A DNA stretch of 64,000 bases from Aequoribacter sp049615385 (GTDB lineage: Bacteria > Pseudomonadota > Gammaproteobacteria > Pseudomonadales > Halieaceae), in the NCBI RefSeq assembly GCF_049615385.1, contig NZ_JBMZFL010000008.1; one strand, written 5' to 3'. Of this stretch, positions 34,211-42,490 are shown one piece after another (the stretch's first letter is position 1; each line of letters starts with the position of its first letter). The position numbers were made by a program, and so were the translations under genes. A model generated the notes under the pieces. That model searched no databases, had not been told where the DNA came from, and saw only the letters and a program-made list of their open reading frames with translations.

Positions 34211-37006
34211 ATGAATCCAAACCATTTTTTTCAGCCCAAAAAACTCGCGCTTAGCGTTTCACTCGCCATGGGCGTTGCAGGTACTGTCGCAATGGCCCAA
34301 GACGTCGAGAACGCAGATGGTGAAGAGCGTATCCTCGAAGAAGTTGTTGTTACTGGTTTTCGTCGCAGTTTGACGGACTCGATCGAAGCTAAGCGTTCAA
34401 GCTCATCAGTGATTGAAGCTATTTCAGCAGAGGAAATCGGGAAACTGCCCGACGTGTCAATTGCGGAAAGCTTAGGCCGCTTACCAGGTGTTGCGGTTGC
34501 GCGCTTGAACGGACGTGGGCAGGTGGTAAACATTCGTGGTTTGTCGCCTGATTTCTCTACCGGTCTTTTGAACGGTCGTGAACAGGTATCAGTGGGCGAC
34601 AACCGTGGCGTAGAATTTGACCAATACCCCTCTGAGTTGCTGTCTCAAGTAATCGTGTACAAAACGCCAGATGCCGCGCTAATTGGTCAAGGTCTGTCTG
34701 GAACCGTAGATTTGCGCACTGTGCGGCCACTAGAGTTCGGCGAGCGTAAAATTTCGTTAAACGCACAGCTTGAAGAAGCTGAGTATGACTTAGTGAGCAC
34801 GCAAGACAACCGAGGCCACCGCTACAGCGCGAGCTATATTGACCAGTTCGCTGACGATACCATCGGTATTGTGTTGGGCGTTGCTTCTATTTCTAGCCCG
34901 AACTACGGCCAAAACAATAACGCCTGGGGTTACTACGCGGGTGATGGCAACGGCAACGTAGCTGTCGGTGGTGGTCGCGTGTGGGCTCGTGCATCAGACC
35001 TAGAGCGTGACAGCTTTGTTGCTGCAATCGACTTCGAGCCCAATGATCGTTTGTCGATCGAGTTCGACGCGTTTGTCAGCAGCTTTGAAGAAAGCCAAAT
35101 TAAGCATGGTCTGGTGATGAACCTAAACAACGGTACTTTGGTCGCTACTGAAACGAGCAATGGTGTTGTAACAGCCGGTACACAGCAGGGTACCATCGCT
35201 ACAGAGAACAACGTGTTTTTGCGTGATGCTGACTCAGAGTCATTTGGTATCAATGTTGAATATGACATGGCCAACGACTGGACTTTGACGCTTGATCTGT
35301 CTCGCTCGAAAGTAGAGCGCTCTGATACCGCTGAGTTTGAATCAAACGGTGCTCTGATGGATGGTAACGGCAACGTGTTAACCGACACCATTGGCTTTAG
35401 AACCGGTAAAGAGGGCTCGATCTTCTCGACGGGTCGCGATTATTCGGATGTTAACTCGTTCTACCTAACCAGCCCATTCGGTTGGGGCGACGGTAACGCG
35501 CTAGCGCCGTATCAGCCTGCAGGTCAGTTTGGCTATAACAAAGTGTTTGATGTGAACGATGAAATCAATGCTTTCCGTGCTGAATTAGCCAAAGACATTG
35601 AGTTCGGTCCTTTATCGCGTGTGGAAGTGGGTGTAAACCGCACCGAGCGAGACAAAGACCGTGTTTCAAACGAAGGCGTCATTACTAGCGGTGTATCTGA
35701 GAACGGCGCTCTGTTGGCCGCTGTACCTCTGACGGCGAATCTGGCCGGTACCGCAGACATGAGCTTTGGTATGTTTGGTAACAATACCCAAATTATGGCT
35801 TATGACCCATACGCGGCATTGCGTGCAGGTTTGATCCAGCAAGGCGCGTACCTGTACGACGATATCTTTGCGAAAGCTTGGAATGTTAGCGAAGAAGTAA
35901 CTACGGCCTACGTTAAATTTGATATCGATACCGAAGTTGCTGGTATTCCGGTCACCGGTAATATTGGTGTGGCTTACCAGTCATGGGATCAGTCTTCAAA
36001 TGGTACTGACGCGTCAGGTGCGGGTGCAAACCTTGTGACTTACGCTTCGTCTGACAGCGACAGTGACAGCGAAATTTTGCCGAGTTTAAACTTGGCTTTT
36101 GAGATTGCTGAGAACCAGTTGGTTCGCTTCGCTATGGCACGTAACTTAGCTCGTCCTCGTATGGATGAGATGAAAGCGGTGTCATACTACAGTGCAGATG
36201 CAACCAAAGACGTGATCACACAGGCTGATATCGATGCACTCGCTGCGGCGACGAACGAGTTAAACGCCTATGCCACTTTGTCTCCATGGACGCGTAACGG
36301 TGGTAATACCAAGCTCAAGCCTTGGATTGCTGACAACATCGATTTGTCTTACGAGTTTTACTTCGACGATGCGGCGAGCTACTTAGCAGCGGCTGTGTTC
36401 TATAAAGACCTGAAAAGCTACATCTACAACCAGCAGGCTTTATATGACTTTACTGGCCGTCCAACCAATGGTGCTAGTCCCCAGGTATTCGTAGGTATTA
36501 GCAATCAGCCCGCGAATGGCGAGGGTGGTTCGATCAAAGGTTATGAGTTAGCTGCGTCTATTTCTTTGGGTATGATAAATGAAGCGCTAGATGGCTTCGG
36601 TGTTGTCGCGAACTATTCGTACAACGATAGCCAAGTAGAAGCAAATGGCCCCGGCAGTAACTCGCCGCTTCCTGGTTTGTCTGAAAAAGTGTACAGCTTG
36701 ACAGCATACTACGAGAAAAACGGTTTCTCTGCGCGAATTAACCAGCGTTACCGTGATGGATACGTAGGTGAAATCGCTGGATTCGGTGGTGCACGTACAG
36801 GCACTGACGTTGACGAAGAAACCTTGGTTGATGCTCAAATTGGTTACGAGTTCCAGTCAGGCATGTTGAACGGCTTGAGTGTGACTTTGCAGGGTATTAA
36901 CTTGACCGACGAGCGTCAGCAACGCATTGATGTTGGTACTGGTCTACCCACCGAATTTCAGACCTTTGGCTCTACCTACTTGTTAGGTGTGTCATACAGT
37001 CTGTAA
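34211..37006 (+). CDS. TonB-dependent receptor, probable malto-oligosaccharide importer
   Basis: 931 aa. Signal peptide ends near AMAQDVE. A TonB box follows (ILEEVVVTGFRRSL, about residues 41-54). The plug domain has SVIEAISAEEIGKLPDVSIAES, GRLPGVAVARLNGRGQVVNIRGL and SGTVDLRTVRPLEF; this wording is typical of the Xanthomonas/Caulobacter-type carbohydrate TonB receptors. A long beta-barrel runs to the C-terminus FGSTYLLGVSYSL. Placed amid starch enzymes it most likely imports malto-oligosaccharides across the outer membrane (inference). It is probably the most highly expressed gene of the locus, given its own regulatory region and a terminator right after it. Confidence 0.92.
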   Translation: MNPNHFFQPKKLALSVSLAMGVAGTVAMAQDVENADGEERILEEVVVTGFRRSLTDSIEAKRSSSSVIEAISAEEIGKLPDVSIAESLGRLPGVAVARLNGRGQVVNIRGLSPDFSTGLLNGREQVSVGDNRGVEFDQYPSELLSQVIVYKTPDAALIGQGLSGTVDLRTVRPLEFGERKISLNAQLEEAEYDLVSTQDNRGHRYSASYIDQFADDTIGIVLGVASISSPNYGQNNNAWGYYAGDGNGNVAVGGGRVWARASDLERDSFVAAIDFEPNDRLSIEFDAFVSSFEESQIKHGLVMNLNNGTLVATETSNGVVTAGTQQGTIATENNVFLRDADSESFGINVEYDMANDWTLTLDLSRSKVERSDTAEFESNGALMDGNGNVLTDTIGFRTGKEGSIFSTGRDYSDVNSFYLTSPFGWGDGNALAPYQPAGQFGYNKVFDVNDEINAFRAELAKDIEFGPLSRVEVGVNRTERDKDRVSNEGVITSGVSENGALLAAVPLTANLAGTADMSFGMFGNNTQIMAYDPYAALRAGLIQQGAYLYDDIFAKAWNVSEEVTTAYVKFDIDTEVAGIPVTGNIGVAYQSWDQSSNGTDASGAGANLVTYASSDSDSDSEILPSLNLAFEIAENQLVRFAMARNLARPRMDEMKAVSYYSADATKDVITQADIDALAAATNELNAYATLSPWTRNGGNTKLKPWIADNIDLSYEFYFDDAASYLAAAVFYKDLKSYIYNQQALYDFTGRPTNGASPQVFVGISNQPANGEGGSIKGYELAASISLGMINEALDGFGVVANYSYNDSQVEANGPGSNSPLPGLSEKVYSLTAYYEKNGFSARINQRYRDGYVGEIAGFGGARTGTDVDEETLVDAQIGYEFQSGMLNGLSVTLQGINLTDERQQRIDVGTGLPTEFQTFGSTYLLGVSYSL

Positions 37007-37028
37007 GTTGAGATCTTAACGCTTGATG

Positions 37029-37069
37029 AACTCCCCACCGAGGCTTAACCTCTTTGGGGAGTTTTTTTT
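37029..37069 (+). terminator. Intrinsic terminator between receptor and halogenase genes
   Basis: Outer stem AACTCCCC (37029-37036) with GGGGAGTT (37056-37063), inner stem GAGG/CCTC, then a T-run to 37069. It lies inside the presumed operon, 18 bp before the next start codon, so it should reduce rather than define downstream expression. Confidence 0.88.
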
Positions 37070-37086
37070 GTGGTAGAGGAACTAAT

Positions 37087-38595
37087 ATGGCAACGGCTGG
37101 TATTTCGAAAGTTGTGATTGTCGGTGGTGGCACCGCGGGCTGGATGGCAGCATCACTGTTATCGAGAATCGCAGGTCCCAAGGTTAAGATTGAATTAGTT
37201 GAATCTGAAGCCATTGGTACCGTGGGTGTGGGCGAGGCAACCATTCCCCAGATCCGTTATTTGTGTGATGCATTGCAAATCCCCGAGCATCAGTTTTTAG
37301 CAGAGGTAAATGGTAGCTACAAACTAGGTATCGAATTTAAAAATTGGGGCGCCCTGGGCGATAGTTACATCCATACTTTTGGCGACACTGGCCGACGCCT
37401 TGGAATTTTAGATTTTCATCAGGTGTGGTTGAGAGCGCGAGAGTTGGGTGTCGAGACTGATTTTGCGACATACTCATTCAATGCCCGTGCGGCAAGGGCT
37501 AATAAGTTTGCGCCCGTAGACAAACTGGGTGATACCGGTATTTTCGGTATCGGCTACGCCTTCCATTTTGATGCAGCCTTAGTCGCTAAGCTACTGCGTA
37601 AAGTTGCGGAGGCACAAGGTGTTAAGCGTACCGAGGGTATCGTCGATCGAGTTCGAGTTGATCCTGAATCAGGTTTTATTACGGATCTTACCTTACAGTC
37701 TGGACACCAGGTCGATGGTGAGCTGTTTATCGATTGCTCAGGTTTTAGAGGTTTACTAATAGGCGATACCTTAAAGGTTCCGTATATCGATTGGTCACAT
37801 TGGTTACCAGCAAATAGCGCGATTGCAGTGCAATGCGAGAGTGTTGAAGAGCTTACTCCGTACACCATAGCGCGAGCACACGACGCGGGATGGCAATGGC
37901 GAATTCCACTGCAACACAGAACCGGCAATGGGCACGTTTACTCGAACCAGTTTACGACTGATGAGAAAGCCCTAGAAACGCTGCTCACTAACCTTGATGG
38001 GCCGGCAACTTCAACGCCTAAGCAACTGCGTTTTACGACGGGGCGGAGAGAATCGTTTTGGTATAAAAATTGCGTCGCGCTTGGGCTAGCGAGTGGCTTT
38101 ATGGAGCCTCTAGAAAGCACCAGTATTCATTTGGTCCAGTCAGGTATCAGCCGTTTGGTCGATATGTTCCCTACGACAGCCTTTTCGCAACGAGACATTG
38201 ATGAATACAATCGCAGAACGGTGTTTGAGTACGAAACCATCCGCGATTTTCTGATTCTTCATTACAAAGCAACCCAGCGCGACGATTCCGAGTTTTGGCG
38301 ATACTGCCGGGATATGTTTATCCCAGATACCCTGCAACATAAGTTCGATATGTGGGAATCTCACGGCCGGTTTTACCGCGCCGAGGATGAATTGTTTACC
38401 TCTGCCAGTTGGATCCAAGTATTCCTTGGCCAAAATATCATCCCCAAAGATTGCCACGGTATAGCCAAGGTATTGGGTGAGGCGGAAGTGAAAGATTATT
38501 TGGGTCAAATCGATGGTTATTTGGGTAAGGCGGTACAACGGATGCCTAGCCATAACGAATACATCAATAAGACCTGCTCCTATGTTCTTAAATAG
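37087..38595 (+). CDS. Flavin-dependent tryptophan-halogenase-family protein
   Basis: 502 aa from ATG 37087, with AGAGGA upstream; the frame before it runs through the terminator and is not coding. The FAD motif is VIVGGGTAGWMAASLL, followed by VGVGEATIPQI. Diagnostic halogenase features are intact: the lysine in NGSYKLGIEFKNW (equivalent to PrnA Lys79), the WxWxIP motif in GWQWRIPLQHR, and the glutamate in GFMEPLESTSIHL (equivalent to PrnA Glu346). Members of this family often sit next to TonB receptors in carbohydrate loci of Xanthomonas, Caulobacter and marine bacteria; some of those tested brominate indoles. The role inside a starch locus is unknown. No flavin reductase is nearby. Confidence 0.88.
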   Translation: MATAGISKVVIVGGGTAGWMAASLLSRIAGPKVKIELVESEAIGTVGVGEATIPQIRYLCDALQIPEHQFLAEVNGSYKLGIEFKNWGALGDSYIHTFGDTGRRLGILDFHQVWLRARELGVETDFATYSFNARAARANKFAPVDKLGDTGIFGIGYAFHFDAALVAKLLRKVAEAQGVKRTEGIVDRVRVDPESGFITDLTLQSGHQVDGELFIDCSGFRGLLIGDTLKVPYIDWSHWLPANSAIAVQCESVEELTPYTIARAHDAGWQWRIPLQHRTGNGHVYSNQFTTDEKALETLLTNLDGPATSTPKQLRFTTGRRESFWYKNCVALGLASGFMEPLESTSIHLVQSGISRLVDMFPTTAFSQRDIDEYNRRTVFEYETIRDFLILHYKATQRDDSEFWRYCRDMFIPDTLQHKFDMWESHGRFYRAEDELFTSASWIQVFLGQNIIPKDCHGIAKVLGEAEVKDYLGQIDGYLGKAVQRMPSHNEYINKTCSYVLK

Positions 38596-38599
38596 AATC

Positions 38600-40441
38600 A
38601 TGAAGCTTATTTCGACTCTGTGGGGATTGATATGCGCTTGCAACATAGTAGTTGCAGCCGAACTTCGCGTTGACCCACCTAACTGGTGGGTCGGCATGGC
38701 AAATCAGGAGCTAGAGCTACTCATTCACGGTGACAATGTGGGCAAGGCCACGCTTGAGGTGGGTATAGCAGACGACACCGTGCAGGTGGTCGATATCAAA
38801 AGCGCGGACAGCGATAACTACCTGATTGTGACTCTTGTAATCGCCCCCGAAGCCCGAGCGCAAACCCTAGAGCTCAGATTTTCGGGCACGGTTGAACAAA
38901 CCTTAAATTACCCCCTCAAAGCTCGCGACTCCGCGTTAGGTGCGGGGCAGGGCTACGATGCCAGTGACGTAATTTATTTGCTAACCCCCGATCGTTTTGC
39001 CAATGGTGATAGGAGCAATGACCGTGTTGAAGGTATGCAAGAGCAGGTGGTTGACCGCTCGGCGCCTTATGGTCGTCACGGTGGTGACTTGCAGGGTGTC
39101 TTGGAACATTTAGATTATTTGCGTGAGCTGGGTGTGACGCAGCTGTGGATGAACCCAGTACTTGAAAACGATCAAGCAGAGCAGTCGTACCATGGTTACG
39201 CAATTACCGATCATTACCGTATCGATCCGCGCTACGGCGATTTAGATTTGATGGTGACATTGGCAAACGAAGCCAGAGCCCGAGGTATTCAATTTATTTG
39301 GGATGTCATCCCGAACCACAGCGGTTCTTACCATTGGTGGATGCAGGATTTGCCCTTCAAGGATTGGGTGAATTATCCAGATTCCCGCCAACGGACAAAT
39401 CATCGTCGTGAGTCTGTCCAAGACCCTTATTCGATTGCCTCAGATCGCGAGAACTTTCAGTCCGGATGGTTTGTTGACGCTATGCCTGATTTGAACCAGC
39501 GTAACCCTCATATGGCGCGCTATCTCATTCAGAATACGATCTGGTGGATAGAGACGCTGGGATTGAGCGGTTTGCGGGTCGACACTTACCCCTATTCAGA
39601 CAAGGCGTTTATGACGCAGTGGAATGCCGCCTTATTGGCGGAATATCCAAATCTTAATAGCGTGGGGGAGGAGTGGTCTTTAAATCCTACCATTGTAGCC
39701 TACTGGCAAGAGGGTAAGCACAACAGCGATGGCTATCTAGGCAGCTCGCCGGCTATGATGGACTTCCCTCTTAACGACTCAATCTTGAAAGCCGTTGCCG
39801 AGAGCGAGGCTTGGAACACAGGTTTGACCCGTGTTTATCAGACGCTGGCGAACGATTTTGTGTATGCCAATCCGAATGATTTGGTGATCTTCCCTGATAA
39901 CCACGATATGAGCCGGGTGTTCAGCCAGGTGAATGAATCTGTCGCTGCGACGAAAATGGCACTGGCCATGATCGTGACCTTACGCGGAATTCCACAGATT
40001 TTTTATGGCACCGAAATACTCATGCACAACCGCGGTACTGATTCGCATGGCGTCATTCGCAGCGATTTTCCCGGTGGGTGGGTTGGCGATACAGCCAACG
40101 CCCGTACCGGTGAGGGTTTGTCAGAAGAGCAACTGGAGTTTCAGCGATGGACGCGCGAGCTTCTAAATTGGCGTCGCCAGCAAGTCGCCGTTCATAAGGG
40201 CGATTTTCGGCACAAAGCACCCGTTGACGGTTTGTATGCTTACAGTCGAACTTATACGGGAAATACCGTCCTAGTGTTGGTGAACAACTTAGATGTATCA
40301 AGGAATGTGCCTCGCGCAGAGGTGAGTGAGCTTACCGGCGATGCTAGCCTTTGGATTGAAGCCTTCAGTAATGAGTCTATTGATTTTTCTGAGGCGCTGT
40401 CCGTGCCTCCAAAATCTGTGCTGATTTTACAAACTCCCTAA
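38600..40441 (+). CDS. GH13 cyclomaltodextrinase / neopullulanase (SusA-like), periplasmic
   Basis: 613 aa from ATG 38600; ATG 38582 is possible and would overlap the halogenase gene by 14 bp. The signal peptide ends near VVAAELRV. An N-terminal cyclomaltodextrinase Ig-like domain (about 20-115) is followed by the barrel: DVIYLLTPDRFANGD, FIWDVIPNHSGS (region I), GLSGLRVDTYPYSDK (region II, nucleophile Asp), NSVGEEWS (region III, acid Glu) and FPDNHDMSRVF (region IV). The TYPY variant of region II is characteristic of SusA-type periplasmic enzymes. It hydrolyses cyclodextrins, pullulan or imported malto-oligosaccharides. GH97 follows after 21 bp. Confidence 0.92.
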   Translation: MKLISTLWGLICACNIVVAAELRVDPPNWWVGMANQELELLIHGDNVGKATLEVGIADDTVQVVDIKSADSDNYLIVTLVIAPEARAQTLELRFSGTVEQTLNYPLKARDSALGAGQGYDASDVIYLLTPDRFANGDRSNDRVEGMQEQVVDRSAPYGRHGGDLQGVLEHLDYLRELGVTQLWMNPVLENDQAEQSYHGYAITDHYRIDPRYGDLDLMVTLANEARARGIQFIWDVIPNHSGSYHWWMQDLPFKDWVNYPDSRQRTNHRRESVQDPYSIASDRENFQSGWFVDAMPDLNQRNPHMARYLIQNTIWWIETLGLSGLRVDTYPYSDKAFMTQWNAALLAEYPNLNSVGEEWSLNPTIVAYWQEGKHNSDGYLGSSPAMMDFPLNDSILKAVAESEAWNTGLTRVYQTLANDFVYANPNDLVIFPDNHDMSRVFSQVNESVAATKMALAMIVTLRGIPQIFYGTEILMHNRGTDSHGVIRSDFPGGWVGDTANARTGEGLSEEQLEFQRWTRELLNWRRQQVAVHKGDFRHKAPVDGLYAYSRTYTGNTVLVLVNNLDVSRNVPRAEVSELTGDASLWIEAFSNESIDFSEALSVPPKSVLILQTP

Positions 40442-40462
40442 AACAAGAAATTAGGTAGCGTT

Positions 40463-42490
40463 ATGCAAAAGTTTTTTCTGCTTCTGTGTTTGTTGTGGGC
40501 ACCAGCGCTGCTGGCGGCAACGGTAAGTTCCCCCGATGCTCGAATAGAGTTTGAGATATCCGCCGCGCAGGGGGGCGCGCAATACCAAGTGACATTTAAT
40601 GGGGCGACGGTCATAGCCCCAAGCCGCCTAGGATTAACCTTTGCCGAGCTCGCGACCTTAGGTGAGGGTCTTACCTTGGGTGAAGTTAAAATCCAGCACA
40701 AGCACGAGCCTTGGGAACAACCCTGGGGTGAGCAGCGCTACATTGAAAACCGCTATCAGCAGCTCACTGCGAGTTTTCTGAACGGCGACGAGCAAGAGGT
40801 CTTCACCCTTGAGGTGCGAGTATTCAACGACGGTTTAGGCTTTCGCTATCACGTACCAGAGCTTATTGGAGGGCCAGTATCGTTGATTGATGAGCTGACC
40901 CAGTTTGTCCTGCCAGATGCTCACCGTACCGATGCTTGGTGGATTCCCGCTCGAGAATGGAATCGCTACGAGTATCTGTACGACAAAACTACAGCGGATG
41001 CCATGCATTTAGTGCACACCCCAGTCACTCTTAGGCAAGCGAATGGCGTTCATCTCAGTATCCACGAGGCGGCTCTGGTGGACTATGCCGCGATGTCACT
41101 TAAGCAAGAGCGAACAGGCGTACTCAAGGCGGATTTGGGGCCTTGGAGTGACGGTGTTCTGGTCAAGACGTCGCTCCCCATGACCACCCCGTGGCGTACA
41201 ATTCAAATCGCTGATTCTGCCTCAGGCCTGTTGAATAGCGCGTTGAGCTTAAACTTGAACGAGCCCAACAAACTTGGTGATGTGACATGGGTTGAACCTG
41301 GTAAATACGTCGGTATTTGGTGGGGCATGCATATTAATAAAAATACTTGGGGCAGTGGTCCTACTCACGGTGCTACCACCTCTGAGGCAAAACGCTACAT
41401 TGATTTTGCTGAAGCACACGGTTTTGATGGCGTGCTCATCGAAGGATGGAATATTGGCTGGGATGGTGACTGGTTTTCCAATGGCGAGGTGTTCTCATTT
41501 ACTGAAGCATACCCCGATTTTGATATTAAGGCAGTCGCCAGCTATGCCCGTGAGCGGGGCGTTCGGTTAATAGGACACCACGAAACCTCTGGCAACGTGA
41601 CGAATTACGAGGCGCAAATGGAAGACGCCTTTACTTTGTATGAATCGGTCGGCGTTACTCAGGTTAAAACTGGCTATGTAGCCGATGGGGGAGACATCGT
41701 ACGCCACACCCCCGAGGGTTTTAAGCGCCACGAATGGCACGATGGTCAATACATGGTGAACCATTATTTGCGCAATGTGCGGTTAGCGGCCCAGCACAAA
41801 ATAAGTATCAACACCCACGAGCCCATCAAAGATACAGGTTTACGACGAACTTATCCTAATTGGATTTCTCGTGAGGGCGCTCGAGGGCAAGAATTCAATG
41901 CCTGGGGATCGCCGCCGAACCCCCCTAATCATATACCTACCCTAGCGTTCACCCGCTTGTTGGCAGGCCCCATGGATTTCACACCCGGCATTGTGGATAT
42001 GACCTTTAATGGCTTGGACGGTTGGAATCGCCCACAAACGACAGTCGCTAAGCAGTTGGCAAGCTATGTGGTGATTTACAGCCCGATTCAGATGACGGCA
42101 GATTTGCCGGAAAACTACCAGCAGCACCCTCTGGCTTTGGAGTTTATCGAATCGGTTGTTACGGACTGGGAGCAAAGCGTGGCTCTCGCAGGAGAAGTAG
42201 GGGAGTTCGTGGTACAAGCTCGTCAAGAGCGCGACGGGAAACGCTGGTTTGTCGGCGGAATGACGAACGAGAATAGCCGCTCTTTGGCGTTGCCCCCGTC
42301 GTTTTTGTCCGATGATCAAGAATATACGCTGACCTTGTATCGCGATGCTCCCGCAACCGATTGGCGCACAAATCCTGCTGAGCTTGTCAAAGAGTCGTTT
42401 ACGGTAACGCGGGGCTCGAGTTTAAAAATTAATATGGTCGCCAGTGGCGGTTTTGCGGCCATTCTGACGCCACAGTGGACAGGAAAATGA
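40463..42490 (+). CDS. GH97 alpha-glucosidase (SusB-like)
   Basis: 675 aa, typical of GH97. Signal peptide MQKFFLLLCLLWAPALLAA. N-terminal beta-supersandwich domain (about 20-270), then the TIM barrel with GKYVGIWWGMHINKNTWG, FDGVLIEGWNIGWDGDW, QVKTGYVADGGD and ISINTHEPIKDTGLRRTYPN, which hold the catalytic glutamates and calcium ligands of inverting GH97 enzymes. C-terminal beta domain after about 570. It releases glucose from malto-oligosaccharides in the periplasm. Its stop overlaps the GH31 start. Confidence 0.93.
   Translation: MQKFFLLLCLLWAPALLAATVSSPDARIEFEISAAQGGAQYQVTFNGATVIAPSRLGLTFAELATLGEGLTLGEVKIQHKHEPWEQPWGEQRYIENRYQQLTASFLNGDEQEVFTLEVRVFNDGLGFRYHVPELIGGPVSLIDELTQFVLPDAHRTDAWWIPAREWNRYEYLYDKTTADAMHLVHTPVTLRQANGVHLSIHEAALVDYAAMSLKQERTGVLKADLGPWSDGVLVKTSLPMTTPWRTIQIADSASGLLNSALSLNLNEPNKLGDVTWVEPGKYVGIWWGMHINKNTWGSGPTHGATTSEAKRYIDFAEAHGFDGVLIEGWNIGWDGDWFSNGEVFSFTEAYPDFDIKAVASYARERGVRLIGHHETSGNVTNYEAQMEDAFTLYESVGVTQVKTGYVADGGDIVRHTPEGFKRHEWHDGQYMVNHYLRNVRLAAQHKISINTHEPIKDTGLRRTYPNWISREGARGQEFNAWGSPPNPPNHIPTLAFTRLLAGPMDFTPGIVDMTFNGLDGWNRPQTTVAKQLASYVVIYSPIQMTADLPENYQQHPLALEFIESVVTDWEQSVALAGEVGEFVVQARQERDGKRWFVGGMTNENSRSLALPPSFLSDDQEYTLTLYRDAPATDWRTNPAELVKESFTVTRGSSLKINMVASGGFAAILTPQWTGK

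Noticed and set aside
34231..37244. Several minus-strand frames of 69-152 aa inside the receptor and halogenase genes
   Set aside because: Low-complexity Ser/Thr/Arg translations with no start signals; they mirror the codon pattern of the real plus-strand genes.
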